Source: Parabacteroides timonensis (GTDB lineage Bacteria; Bacteroidota; Bacteroidia; Bacteroidales; Tannerellaceae). Taken from it: DNA of 64,000 nt. The translations under genes were made by a program, and so were the position numbers. The first letter of the stretch is position 1; each line of letters begins with the position of its first letter. Of the stretch, positions 18,396 through 28,151 are shown in pieces. The notes beneath the pieces were generated by a model. It saw only the letters and a list, made by a program, of their open reading frames with translations. It was not told where the DNA came from and searched no databases. The stretch covers positions 2,621,807-2,685,806 of the forward strand of contig NZ_LT669941.1 in the NCBI RefSeq assembly GCF_900128505.1, written 5' to 3'.

Positions 18396-21300
18396 ATGAA
18401 AGCAATCAATAGAAATATAGAGAAACTTCTCACCTTTACCCTCCTTTCAGGATGCCTGCTATTAAGCGGATGCAGCAAGGACGACGACGATACGGATATC
18501 CCCGGCCAACCGAACGAAAAAAACGAGATTGTGCTGACCCGCAATGTATCCGCCTCCATCCCACTCTTCTCGGCAACCAGTGCGACACCTCCGGGCGACT
18601 GGCTGTTCTGCCTGGCTGACGAGGATGACAACGAATATCTGATTCCCGGATCGGCCGGTGAAAAGAAAGACGGTACCTACCTTCACCTGGATTTTTCAGA
18701 AGGCGACAAATGCATTACCTATACCGTCAAGTACGTCACCAATCCGGAACAGACGGAAAGCTATGATCTGGGGTTCACTATCACACTGGATGCCAGCGGA
18801 ACCATCACTTGTGAAGATGTATGGGACGAAGATCTGGAACTGTTCGGTAAAGGAACCAAAGAGTGGCCCTATAAGATCAGTTCGCTGAAAGACATAGCGA
18901 CAATCTCCGGTTTCTGTGATGATACGAAATGGGAAGACACCTGGTTTATCCAGATATGTGACATCAAATGTGACGAAGGCATAAACAAAACATATAATGA
19001 GAAGAACGGAGGGATCAAACCGATCGGGTTCTCATCTTCTTTCAAAGGGCATTACAACGGGAAAGGTTACACGATCAACAAACTCAAGTTCATCGCTTCC
19101 GGCACGACAGACAATATCGGAATGTTCAGTGTAATCGACGGCAACGCAACAATCGACAGTCTACGGATAGATGCGGTCACTATAGAGAAAGCACATGAGA
19201 ATATAGCTGCCCTGGTCGCTGTAATGCGAGGCAATGCTTCTGTTACAAACTGCTCCGTCACAAATGGCAGGATCAGTGGCATTAAGAATGTCGGCGGACT
19301 GATCGGACGGATGGAAAGCGGCACTGTGACTAACTGTGAGAGTGACGATTGCGATGTGATGTCGAACATGCAGAACAACCCTTACACCGACTGTATCGGC
19401 GGTATGATCGGAGCCGTACAAGTAGCCCAGGGAGCAACGATACATATAAAAGATATCCGAAGCAATTCCAAAGTTATTGGGAATGAGAATATAGGAGGTG
19501 TGATCGGCTTCATCAGTTCCTCCGATGCTTCCTATTCACTGACGTTGGAAAATCTGGCGATGGGACTGATGAATATAACCGGAGAAAGAAGCGTTGGCGG
19601 TATCATCGGCGGATGTACCCTGCCACTCACATTGAAGAATTCAAGCAACCGCTCGGTCATCGATACCCAAGGAAACGACCGAAGGGATTTCGGAGGTATC
19701 GTGGGAGCCATCTCCACCACAGGGGCTGTCCTTCTCGATAATTGCCAGTCGGGTAAAAACAAAGCAGGTACCCAACCCGACCCATCGCAGAAATATATAG
19801 ACGGCGGATCGCATACGGGAGGGCTGATCGGCTACGTACGTGCCGGACAAGGTGTCAAGCTAATCAACTGCAGTCTCACTTCCAACACGTATGGCTTCGA
19901 CCAGGTAGGCGGTCTGATCGGTCTCTGTGCATCTGAAGTAACCATTGAAAACTGCAGGAATGAAGGCGGTAATATTCAGGCATTGGGCATGTGTGCCGGT
20001 GGATTGATCGGGCAGGCTACCGAAAGCGTCGGCTTCAACAGCAGCTGTGTGAACCAAGGGAACGTAACGGCTACCGGCAGCTATGCCGGCGGCTTCATCG
20101 GACAGGCTAGCAAGATCAAGTTGTCAGGCGGACGTAGCCAGGCAAACGTGACAGCCGGTAAGAAATACAGTGGCGGATACATCGGGTATGCAGCTGACCT
20201 GACGGCCCAACTAATTGACCAGCCCACCATTGCCGGTACCGTATCCGGCAACGAGGCGATAGGCGGACTGACCGGATATGCTGTCAAGGCCTCGGTGAGC
20301 GACGTAAAACTAGGGTATATCGTAGGAGAAGCGGCTGCGACGACTAAATATACGGGTGGTCTGATTGGTTTGCTCGACAATGGCGAATTCAGTCAATGTA
20401 CCTTCACCGGTTCCGTACAGGGAGGCGAAAAGACAGGCGGCATCGTCGGTTATCAGAAAGAGGGCAAAATCGAGAACTGTACAACCCGTTCGGAAAACCG
20501 CATACTCTGTAACGAAACTGGAGAAGTAGGTGGCATAGCCGGCAGCATCACCCATACGTCCATCACCGGATGCAATAACTATACGACCGTGACCAATACC
20601 CAACAAGCACACCTGACAGGCGGCATCGTTGGTTACGTAGACAAGCAGCCGGACGACCTGCAGATAAGCGGCTGTAACAATCACGCATTAGTAACCGGCG
20701 GCGACCAGACAGGCGGTATCATCGGAGGCCACCGCAGCGACAAAGACTCGAATATCCAGGTTGCCAACTGTCATAATACCGCGAATATAACCGGAAAAGA
20801 CGAGGTGGGTGGTATCGTCGGCAGCCTCATCCAGGGACAGATTTACCGCTGTTCCAACAAGGCAACCATCACCGGAACCCGTAGCGCAGGCGGTATTTCC
20901 GGTTGTATATACGGTACGGAATCTTATTATCCCAACGGACTCGTCAACGAATGTTTCAACACCGGGCGGATAGATGCGCCGGATAAAGTGGGTGGGATTG
21001 TCGGACGCTTCTTTGGCTGGAGCCATGCCACAGTTAAAAATTCGTATAACAAGGGAGAAATCGGACACGACGGATCCACAAGTTGTGCCGGCATCGTCGG
21101 ATGTATCGATAACAATGCATACAGTCGTATCGAATACTGCTACAGCGGCGGGACACAGCGTACCGGCTGGGGTATTGCCGGACGCTATTTCACGATGGTA
21201 GGTTCGGAAGTGACCTTCGTTAAATGCCATTACTCAAAGGAAAGTGCCACCACCGACAAGCTGGATAACTCGGACTGCACGAAAAACTCCAATGCCGGCC

Positions 21301-21398
21301 TGGGTACGCAAAGTAACTTCAAAGGCTGGGATTTCACCAGCACATGGGTGATGAAGTCGATGCCTGAGCTTCAAGAAAATAGGGAGACGAATCAGTAA
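18396..21398 (+). CDS. GLUG-repeat surface lipoprotein 2
   Basis: 1000-residue lipoprotein: lipobox LLLSGC (Cys26) followed by SKDDDD, matching the acidic surface-export signal seen in Bacteroidota lipoproteins. Residues ~200-950 are a long run of GLUG-like repeats (GGLIG, GGIIG, GGFIG, GGYIG, GGIVG cores followed by NC or GC turns), predicting an extended beta-solenoid. It shares N-terminal layout with its upstream neighbour: a beta domain followed by LFGKGTKEWPYKISS, parallel to CFGSGTKDDPFRISS there. The two are probably paralogues displayed together at the surface. Confidence 0.76.
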   Translation: MKAINRNIEKLLTFTLLSGCLLLSGCSKDDDDTDIPGQPNEKNEIVLTRNVSASIPLFSATSATPPGDWLFCLADEDDNEYLIPGSAGEKKDGTYLHLDFSEGDKCITYTVKYVTNPEQTESYDLGFTITLDASGTITCEDVWDEDLELFGKGTKEWPYKISSLKDIATISGFCDDTKWEDTWFIQICDIKCDEGINKTYNEKNGGIKPIGFSSSFKGHYNGKGYTINKLKFIASGTTDNIGMFSVIDGNATIDSLRIDAVTIEKAHENIAALVAVMRGNASVTNCSVTNGRISGIKNVGGLIGRMESGTVTNCESDDCDVMSNMQNNPYTDCIGGMIGAVQVAQGATIHIKDIRSNSKVIGNENIGGVIGFISSSDASYSLTLENLAMGLMNITGERSVGGIIGGCTLPLTLKNSSNRSVIDTQGNDRRDFGGIVGAISTTGAVLLDNCQSGKNKAGTQPDPSQKYIDGGSHTGGLIGYVRAGQGVKLINCSLTSNTYGFDQVGGLIGLCASEVTIENCRNEGGNIQALGMCAGGLIGQATESVGFNSSCVNQGNVTATGSYAGGFIGQASKIKLSGGRSQANVTAGKKYSGGYIGYAADLTAQLIDQPTIAGTVSGNEAIGGLTGYAVKASVSDVKLGYIVGEAAATTKYTGGLIGLLDNGEFSQCTFTGSVQGGEKTGGIVGYQKEGKIENCTTRSENRILCNETGEVGGIAGSITHTSITGCNNYTTVTNTQQAHLTGGIVGYVDKQPDDLQISGCNNHALVTGGDQTGGIIGGHRSDKDSNIQVANCHNTANITGKDEVGGIVGSLIQGQIYRCSNKATITGTRSAGGISGCIYGTESYYPNGLVNECFNTGRIDAPDKVGGIVGRFFGWSHATVKNSYNKGEIGHDGSTSCAGIVGCIDNNAYSRIEYCYSGGTQRTGWGIAGRYFTMVGSEVTFVKCHYSKESATTDKLDNSDCTKNSNAGLGTQSNFKGWDFTSTWVMKSMPELQENRETNQ

Positions 21399-21418
21399 TT
21401 AACAGAAAGACTAATAGT

Positions 21419-22960
21419 ATGAAAGACTGTATCACGAAGAATATGATCCGGGAAGAAGTCAGCCGTTGCTGGATGTGTCATGCTCCGGTTTGCTCTGCTG
21501 CCTGCAAAAGCGGAATGCAACCGGCACGCATGCTCCGCTCCCTTCGTCTGGAGAATGAAGCCGGTGCCACCCGTCATGCCCGGCAGATGGAGGGCTGCCT
21601 GACTTGCACGGCCCGTGCCTGTGAAAAAGCCTGCCTGCGCAGACGTAACGGGCAAGCGGTGAAGATACACGATATATTCAGTTACCTGTATAAACAGGGA
21701 GAGAGTTCATCCGAACAAAAAGCGACCGACTCTCTTCCTACCGGAAAACACTCTCTGCCCGATCTGTCTCTCGACTTCTGCGGTATCCGTTGTGAGAATC
21801 CGTTTATTCTCGCCTCCTCCCCAATAGCACACAACTACGAAATGTGTGCCCGTGCGCTCGATGCAGGCTGGGGCGGTATCTGTTTCAAAACCATATCCTA
21901 TTATCCGGTGGAAGAAGTTTCACCACGCTTCGACCAGGTGCAACAGGGAGGAGTCCCTTTTATCGGCTTCAAGAATATGGAACAACTGTCGGAAGCACCA
22001 ATCCGCACAAACTTCGACATACTCTATCGTTTAAAGCAGCACTATCCCGACAAACTGATCATCTCATCCATCATGGGACGGACGGAAGAAGAATGGACTC
22101 ATCTGGCTCATTTCTCCACATTGGCCGGAGCGGATATCATAGAGTGTAACTTTTCCTGTCCTCAAATGACCAGCGAAGGGATGGGATGCGACGTGGGGCA
22201 AAACCCGTCGCTGGTACGCAGCTTCACAGCCGCCGCCTGTCGGGGAACACATTTACCCGTGATCGCCAAAATGACACCCAATCTGACTCATATCGTACCG
22301 GTAGCCCGGGCCGCCTGCGAAGGTGGAGCAACCGGCATTGCCGCGATTAACACGATCAAAAGTATTACCCGTATCGATGAAGAGGCGATGACCGCCTTAC
22401 CCGTTATCAATGGAAAAAGCAGTGTGTCGGGTTATTCAGGAAAAGCAATACGCCCTATCGCCCTCCGCTTTATACACGAACTTGCGTCCGACCCAATTAT
22501 CGGACAAGCACCTTTAAGCGGGATCGGAGGAATCGAAACATGGCGCGATGCGCTCGATTTTCTGTTACTGGGCTGCACGAACCTTCAAATATGTACTTCG
22601 GTCATGCAATACGGCTATCGTATCATAGACGACCTACGTGAAGGATTACAACTCTACATGCAACGGAAAGGCTATACCAACCTGTCACAACTGATCGGGC
22701 TGGCGGTATCGAACATCGTACCACCCGAATCGCTCGACCGCACGACAATCTGCCGTCCCGTGATCGACCGGGAACTTTGCATTGGTTGCGGCCGATGCTA
22801 CATTTCCTGCCAGGACGGAGGACACCAGGCGATCGTTTTTCCTCCCTCCCGCCGTCCGGCTATCGATGAAGCACAATGTGTAGGTTGTTTATTATGTAGC
22901 TTGGTCTGCCCTACAGGAGCGATCCGACAGGGAGAGCGGATAGGGAAAGTTCATTCATAA
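21419..22960 (+). CDS. preA: Dihydropyrimidine dehydrogenase-like protein PreA with extra N-terminal iron-sulfur region
   Basis: 513 residues. The central domain is an FMN-binding dihydroorotate/dihydropyrimidine dehydrogenase barrel (GIRCENPFILASSPIAHNYE, ECNFSCPQ with the active-site Cys, LSGIGGIETWRDALDFLLLG). The C-terminus holds two [4Fe-4S] motifs (CIGCGRCYISC, CVGCLLCSLVC). An additional ~100-residue N-terminal part has paired Cys motifs (CWMCHAPVCSAAC, CLTCTARACEKAC) like the cluster domain at the front of PreT/DPD. NAD-dependent reduction of uracil or thymine would normally need a PreT flavoprotein partner, which is not in this window. It starts 21 bases after the GLUG gene, but the two are functionally unrelated. 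Confidence 0.85.
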   Translation: MKDCITKNMIREEVSRCWMCHAPVCSAACKSGMQPARMLRSLRLENEAGATRHARQMEGCLTCTARACEKACLRRRNGQAVKIHDIFSYLYKQGESSSEQKATDSLPTGKHSLPDLSLDFCGIRCENPFILASSPIAHNYEMCARALDAGWGGICFKTISYYPVEEVSPRFDQVQQGGVPFIGFKNMEQLSEAPIRTNFDILYRLKQHYPDKLIISSIMGRTEEEWTHLAHFSTLAGADIIECNFSCPQMTSEGMGCDVGQNPSLVRSFTAAACRGTHLPVIAKMTPNLTHIVPVARAACEGGATGIAAINTIKSITRIDEEAMTALPVINGKSSVSGYSGKAIRPIALRFIHELASDPIIGQAPLSGIGGIETWRDALDFLLLGCTNLQICTSVMQYGYRIIDDLREGLQLYMQRKGYTNLSQLIGLAVSNIVPPESLDRTTICRPVIDRELCIGCGRCYISCQDGGHQAIVFPPSRRPAIDEAQCVGCLLCSLVCPTGAIRQGERIGKVHS

Positions 22961-23007
22961 CAGTTACATTCTCTTCCCGAAATAGGTATAAATCCGTCGC
23001 GAGTCGC

Positions 23008-23015
23008 TATCTTTG
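23008..23015 (+). promoter_or_regulatory. -7 box TATCTTTG of argF'
   Basis: Exact TAnnTTTG match 27 bases before the start codon, in the 81-base gap after preA. No clear -33 element. Confidence 0.55.
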
Positions 23016-23041
23016 TCCGGTCAAACAATAACGCGACAATT

Positions 23042-23995
23042 ATGAGACATTTCACTTGTGTACAGGATTTAGGCGACCTGAAACAGGCGCTTAACGAAGC
23101 TTTCGAGATCAAGAAAGACCGCTTTCAGTTCACAGAACTTGGCAAGAACAAGACGCTGTTAATGATATTCTTCAACTCCAGCCTGCGTACGCGCCTCTCT
23201 ACCCAGAAGGCCGCGATGAACCTGGGGATGAACACGATGGTTCTCGACGTGAACCAGGGAGCGTGGAAACTGGAAACCGAACGCGGCGTCATCATGGATG
23301 GAGACAAACCGGAACACCTGCTGGAAGCTATTCCGGTCATGGGTTGTTACTGCGACATCATCGGTGTACGTTCTTTCGCCCGCTTCGAAAACAAGGAAGA
23401 CGATTACAACGAAAAGATCATCTCTGAATTTATCAAGTACTCCGGTCGTCCGGTATTCAGTATGGAAGCGGCTACCCGCCATCCGCTACAAAGTTTTGCC
23501 GACCTGATCACAATCGAGGAATATAAGAAAACAGCCCGTCCGAAGGTGGTTATGACCTGGGCACCGCATCCCAAGTCTCTTCCGCAGGCAGTTCCCAACA
23601 GTTTTGCCGAATGGATGAATGCGACGGATTATGAATTTGTGATTACCCATCCGGAGGGCTACGAACTGGATCCTAAATTCGTAGGCAACGCCCGTGTGGA
23701 ATACGATCAGAAGAAAGCCTTCGAAGGTGCAGACTTCATCTATGCCAAGAACTGGGCTGCTTATACCGATCCGAACTACGGCCAGGTATTAAGCAAAGAC
23801 CGCGCCTGGACTGTCGATACGGAAAAGATGGCGTTGACCAACAATGCTTATTTCATGCACTGTCTGCCGGTCCGCCGTAACATGATCGTTACCGACGACG
23901 TGATCGAAAGTCCGCAAAGCATCGTGATCCCGGAAGCTGCCAATCGCGAAATTTCGGCACAGACGGTACTGAAAAAGATATTGATGGGATTATAA
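23042..23995 (+). CDS. argF': N-succinylornithine carbamoyltransferase
   Basis: Arginine biosynthesis enzyme that carbamoylates an N-acylated ornithine, used by Bacteroidota in place of ornithine transcarbamylase. The 317 residues show the carbamoyl-phosphate motif FFNSSLRTR (43-51) and HCLPVRR near 280. Residue 90 is Pro (GDKPEHL); in the characterised Bacteroides fragilis enzyme Pro90 marks preference for succinylornithine, while a Glu at the equivalent site marks acetylornithine. Specificity is therefore inferred from one residue, which is good but not decisive. It stands alone, with its own promoter and a long repeat-rich region behind it. Confidence 0.9.
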   Translation: MRHFTCVQDLGDLKQALNEAFEIKKDRFQFTELGKNKTLLMIFFNSSLRTRLSTQKAAMNLGMNTMVLDVNQGAWKLETERGVIMDGDKPEHLLEAIPVMGCYCDIIGVRSFARFENKEDDYNEKIISEFIKYSGRPVFSMEAATRHPLQSFADLITIEEYKKTARPKVVMTWAPHPKSLPQAVPNSFAEWMNATDYEFVITHPEGYELDPKFVGNARVEYDQKKAFEGADFIYAKNWAAYTDPNYGQVLSKDRAWTVDTEKMALTNNAYFMHCLPVRRNMIVTDDVIESPQSIVIPEAANREISAQTVLKKILMGL

Positions 23996-24080
23996 TATCT
24001 ATGGTTCTACCAGACTCATTTTCAATATCAACTATCATACCATCATAAACCGACACAAACATCACTTATACAACATGTTA

Positions 24081-24513
24081 GACTATGACAGTTACTATTT
24101 TGAACCATCATTCATCTATCATAGAACTATCATAACCTGCGATAAAAACAGGAAATATACTGCCTTTTCTCACTAAGTATATTACTAAAACTCAAGAAGA
24201 TAAGGAATAAAGATGTTTACCACCCGGGTCTCGAAGACCTCGACACCCGGGTGTGAGTATCGTCGGGACCCGGGTATAAAACCGGTCAATACGGGCATGT
24301 CGGCAACAAAAAGTAAGCATTCCCACGAAGTTAAGTCATAGTTTTCTGAAAAAAAGGTAGGCAGGAAACGATTTAATTGAGCGATACCTATCGGTTACAG
24401 CCCCTTTTTAACGGATAAAGCAGTTCTATTTTCGTTCAAAAAAGAGGTAAATGAGGGTTTATGATAGTTCTATGATAGATGAATGATAGTTCAAAACGTC
24501 AACTATCATAGCC
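24081..24513. repeat. Long imperfect inverted repeat (~55-bp arms) with 11-bp-phased ATGATAG heptamers
   Basis: Arms 24081-24135 and 24459-24513. The inner 38 bases (24098-24135 and 24459-24496) are complementary except at one position; the outer parts match with a few changes. Within each arm the heptamer ATGATAG (or its complement) recurs at 11-base steps, for example at 24461, 24472 and 24483. Extra copies lie outside the arms at 24032 and 24556. The element fills much of the 719-base gap between argF' and ndh. It could be a MITE-like element, a structured RNA or a helically phased protein-binding array. No gene was found inside. Confidence 0.75.
24222..24290. repeat. Three ACCCGGGT boxes at exact 23-base spacing
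   Basis: The palindrome ACCCGGGT occurs at 24222, 24245 and 24268, inside the larger inverted repeat. The intervening 15 bases are only partly conserved, so this resembles a repeated operator or decayed tandem repeat rather than a recent duplication. The first two boxes can pair as a GC-rich hairpin. Confidence 0.6.
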
Positions 24514-24714
24514 ATACACATTGATATACATGCCATCCGAGTAAATAGTGATAGTATGATAGTATATTTTAAATTATTTCAATTGGATAAGAAACACTCA
24601 AAGTAAGAGCTACTACCGAACTTCCATAAACCTCTTTATTATGACGCCTTACCTTCAAACTTATCTGTTTATGAATTGTTTTATAAGAAAAGTGATTCAT
24701 AAAACAATAACATC

Positions 24715-26010
24715 ATGGGCTTCAACATTGCAAAAACAGATAAGAAACGGGTTGTTATTATTGGTGGTGGTTTTGGGGGATTAAAGCTGGCCAATAAACT
24801 GAAAGGAAGCAACTTCCAGGTAGTCTTGATTGACAAGAACAATTTCCATCAGTTCCCCCCCTTATTGTATCAGGTAGCATCATCCGGTCTGGAGCCGGGA
24901 TCAATCATATTTCCTTTCCGAAAGATATTCCAGAAACAGAAAGACTTCTACTTCCGAATGGCAGAAGTGAAAGCCGTTATCGCCGAACGAAACCTGATCG
25001 AGACATCGATCGGTGAACTGAGCTACGACTATCTGGTGATAGCCTCCGGTACCATCACCAATTTCTTCGGTAACAAGACTATTGAAGAAAAAGCATTGCC
25101 GATGAAAACGATCCAGGAAGCTCTCGAACTAAGGAACACCCTGCTTTCCAACTTTGAAAAGGCTACAATCTCTACCGATCCGGAAGAAAAACAAGCACTG
25201 ATGAATGTGGTTATCGTTGGTGGTGGAGCCACTGGCGTAGAGGTATCCGGAGTACTGGCTGAAATGAAAAGATTCGTTATGCCGAAGGATTATCCGGACC
25301 TGAAACAGTCGGATATGAATATCTATTTGATAGAAGGTTCTACCAGGTTACTCGGAGTAATGTCTACCGAAGCATCCGAGAACGCAGAGAAATTCCTGAA
25401 AGAGATGGGCGTAAACATCATACTGAATAAACGGGTAACAGACTATCAGGATGGAAAAGTCATACTGGATGACAACTCCACTATCACAACCAAAACCCTC
25501 GTTTGGGTCAGTGGTGTAACCGCCACACATTTTGATCATATCGATAAAGAAGCATTGAACCGGGGTGGCCGGATCACAGTCAATGAATTTAACCAGATGC
25601 CAGGGATGACAAACGTTTTTGCTATCGGCGATGTTTGTTTCCAGACAGAAGAAGAATACCCGAACGGTCATCCGCAAGTAGCCCAGGTAGCTATCCAGCA
25701 GGGAAATCTGCTTGCAGATAACCTCAAACGCCTGGAATCGGGGAAGACATTGAAAGCCTTCCATTACATAAATCTCGGAACACTGGCAACCGTAGGACGC
25801 AACAAAGCTGTCGCCGATCTAAAAAAGCTGAAGTTACAAGGGTTTATTGCCTGGATGGTGTGGATGCTGGTTCATTTACGTTCTATCCTGGGGATCAAGA
25901 ATAAGTTGATGGTACTGATAGAATGGGTATGGAGCTACTTTACTTACGATCAGTCTATTCGTTTGATACTCTATATACCTAAAAAGCATAAGTCAACGTC
26001 AACCACGTAA
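24715..26010 (+). CDS. ndh: Type II NADH:quinone oxidoreductase (NDH-2)
   Basis: 431-residue flavoprotein feeding electrons from NADH to quinone at the inner membrane without proton pumping. It has two dinucleotide-binding folds: VVIIGGGFGGLKLANKL near residue 12 for FAD and VVIVGGGATGVEVSG near 163 for NAD(H), then the VFAIGDV FAD motif near 302. The C-terminus (VWMLVHLRSILGIKNKLMVLIEWVWSYFTYDQSIRLI) matches the amphipathic membrane-binding segment of the family. Its last 32 bases overlap the 3' end of the convergent barrel gene. Upstream lies the repeat-rich gap; no standard -7 box was recognised. Confidence 0.92.
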   Translation: MGFNIAKTDKKRVVIIGGGFGGLKLANKLKGSNFQVVLIDKNNFHQFPPLLYQVASSGLEPGSIIFPFRKIFQKQKDFYFRMAEVKAVIAERNLIETSIGELSYDYLVIASGTITNFFGNKTIEEKALPMKTIQEALELRNTLLSNFEKATISTDPEEKQALMNVVIVGGGATGVEVSGVLAEMKRFVMPKDYPDLKQSDMNIYLIEGSTRLLGVMSTEASENAEKFLKEMGVNIILNKRVTDYQDGKVILDDNSTITTKTLVWVSGVTATHFDHIDKEALNRGGRITVNEFNQMPGMTNVFAIGDVCFQTEEEYPNGHPQVAQVAIQQGNLLADNLKRLESGKTLKAFHYINLGTLATVGRNKAVADLKKLKLQGFIAWMVWMLVHLRSILGIKNKLMVLIEWVWSYFTYDQSIRLILYIPKKHKSTSTT

Positions 26011-28075
26011 CCCGGGCATCCCGATTACGGATTTGCTCCATATGCATTTTACTCGTATCGATAATCGTTGTCTCCTCCAGACCGTCGAAGATATTATTGA
26101 TACTTAAGTTAGCACGCAATTTACGATTCATAAAATACTGCGAAAGTCCGGCATTCACACTGCTGTGGCTCTTTATTTTTCCCTGCGGTGTCAACTGGTC
26201 CGAAATAAAGAAACCATCCAACTGAAACTCGGTGGTCGGTGTTATGGCAATACTTACACTCCCCTTCCAATCCGTACAAACCATCGATTTCTTTTCATCA
26301 TAGCCGACCGTACGTCCGTCAATCTCATCTTTATATACATTTCCGGAGAAACCGATATTCAGTATACGGATAGGATTCCAGTTGCCGGACAGTTCAAAAC
26401 CGAATGACTGGCTGTGTCCGATATTCTCTTTCTGCCAGACAGACTCATCATTCACCACTTCCATGATCCGGTTTGACTTATTCCGGTAATAAATAGCCGG
26501 AGAGAAACGGAAACGATCCGCCACCAATAAATAAGACAACTCCAAAGAATGAATGAACTCATCTTTCAGGTCAGGATTTCCCTGTGTCAAATGCGTCGGG
26601 TCGCCATACTGAATGAAAGGATTCAGATCCGCTCCGTAAGGACGGATCACCCGTTGCAGATAACTCAACGACAGGCTACCGGATTTACTGGTTTGCAAAG
26701 ACAGTTTCACACGTGGATAGAGATGGAAACGAGTATGACTTCTTTCCGAATCCGAAGTCTCCGACTTATCCACTTCCGGGACATAAGTCTTAAACTCCTG
26801 TGCATTTATCTCCGCCTGTAAACCAGCCTCGGCTGAAAAACGATTCCATCGCTTATCTACAGAAGCATACAGCAAATGAGTATTCCGGTTGAAAGAATAA
26901 TCGTATGTCTTATTATCTACCGGAGTCCAGATACCGTCATCCAGGCTGATATCGTTCGTCTCAGTCCTGTACTTTTCATCTTTTATACGTCCGATATAAC
27001 CGGCTTTGAAATACCAGTCGTTTGTAAACGATTTACTGAATGCGGCAGACAAATAATAATTATGTTTGTCCTGATTGGCGAACATATTATCTTTCTTCAG
27101 GATATTTCCAGTGCCCGGCTTTTCATTCTCATACTGATTATCCTCATCGTAACTAAAATCATTGTAATTGAATGTCACACTTAACTGATCCAGCGGATTG
27201 GCAAAACGATGATTCCATCTCGCTTCCACAGCATAAGCATCCTGGCGCTGGTCGTTGTAACGGTGGCGCGTCATCTGATTCTTCACAGTCCCATCCGGAT
27301 TCAAGACCTTATTATTGATCCCGCCATAACGGCTGTAATCCATTAAATGATACAGTCCATATACCGTCAGCAGGTCATTTGAAGTCAGATCGTAACCAAC
27401 GCTCAAATCCGCCAGATGAACATCGGGACGTGCCTTCGCATTGTTGTTCATCAGGGTCGTACCCGCCTCCGTCCATGTAGTCTTATCGAATGAACGTTCA
27501 CGGTATTCCTTACGATAATTATATTTTCCGACAATATGGAATTTACCCGGATGCAGATTGACGACCGCACCGACATTATACCGTTCCTGTAACCCGGCCC
27601 CCAATGTAACCGTCAAAGGAGAATCGGATTTCGTATAGTTGGCTGAAGAAAGATTCAGTACACCGGCATCACCGTCGGGAACCAGCGAGATACCGGGCAA
27701 GGCAGACATGGAGATACGGTTGAAGAACAAAGCAGGCAACTGGATCAGGACATCTCCGCTATATTCTTCCAGCAATCCGTAAGGAATACCGTTGATCAGC
27801 ATCCCCGCCTTACTGGAACCGCGATAAGTCACTCCCCCTTCAATATCAGTGACCAGCGAAGGCATCTGGCGAAAGGCTTCCGAGACAGTCCCCGTCACAC
27901 TACTCAGGCTCTTATCGACCTGCAGACGTTTGACCTCTCCCCCGTTCAAGCCGGAAAAACGCTTTCCCTGTATTTCTACATTTTGCAACAATAGATTCAT
28001 GTCGACCGGATTCTGGGCTGACAACGCATGGCTGAACAACGCGACAACTGGGATAATGAGTAGATTTCTTTTCAT
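25979..28075 (-). CDS. TonB-dependent-receptor-like outer membrane barrel protein
   Basis: 698 residues with signal peptide (LLIIPVVALFSHALSA), a short plug-like domain (VDKSLSSVTGTVSEAFRQMPSLVTDIEGGVTYRGSSKAGMLINGIP pattern, residues ~50-100) and a long barrel matching the Bacteroidota outer-membrane beta-barrel family related to TonB receptors. Typical features are YLQRVIRPYGADLNPFIQYGDPTHLTQGNPDLKDEF and a C-terminal LTLTYAF. No carboxypeptidase-regulatory domain precedes the plug. The 3' end overlaps ndh convergently. The substrate is unknown. Confidence 0.82.
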   Translation of the reverse strand: MKRNLLIIPVVALFSHALSAQNPVDMNLLLQNVEIQGKRFSGLNGGEVKRLQVDKSLSSVTGTVSEAFRQMPSLVTDIEGGVTYRGSSKAGMLINGIPYGLLEEYSGDVLIQLPALFFNRISMSALPGISLVPDGDAGVLNLSSANYTKSDSPLTVTLGAGLQERYNVGAVVNLHPGKFHIVGKYNYRKEYRERSFDKTTWTEAGTTLMNNNAKARPDVHLADLSVGYDLTSNDLLTVYGLYHLMDYSRYGGINNKVLNPDGTVKNQMTRHRYNDQRQDAYAVEARWNHRFANPLDQLSVTFNYNDFSYDEDNQYENEKPGTGNILKKDNMFANQDKHNYYLSAAFSKSFTNDWYFKAGYIGRIKDEKYRTETNDISLDDGIWTPVDNKTYDYSFNRNTHLLYASVDKRWNRFSAEAGLQAEINAQEFKTYVPEVDKSETSDSERSHTRFHLYPRVKLSLQTSKSGSLSLSYLQRVIRPYGADLNPFIQYGDPTHLTQGNPDLKDEFIHSLELSYLLVADRFRFSPAIYYRNKSNRIMEVVNDESVWQKENIGHSQSFGFELSGNWNPIRILNIGFSGNVYKDEIDGRTVGYDEKKSMVCTDWKGSVSIAITPTTEFQLDGFFISDQLTPQGKIKSHSSVNAGLSQYFMNRKLRANLSINNIFDGLEETTIIDTSKMHMEQIRNRDARVTWLTLTYAF

Positions 28076-28151
28076 ATTGATATACCGTTATAAACAAAAA
28101 AAGTCTGTATGTGTAAGCATACAGACTGTCCTTCTAACTGTTTACTGAATA

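Noticed and set aside
24098..24496. Third invertible promoter before ndh
   Set aside because: The inverted repeat is long, but no TAnnTTTG element on either strand was found between the arms and the core differs from the AGTYC-N5-GRACT sites.
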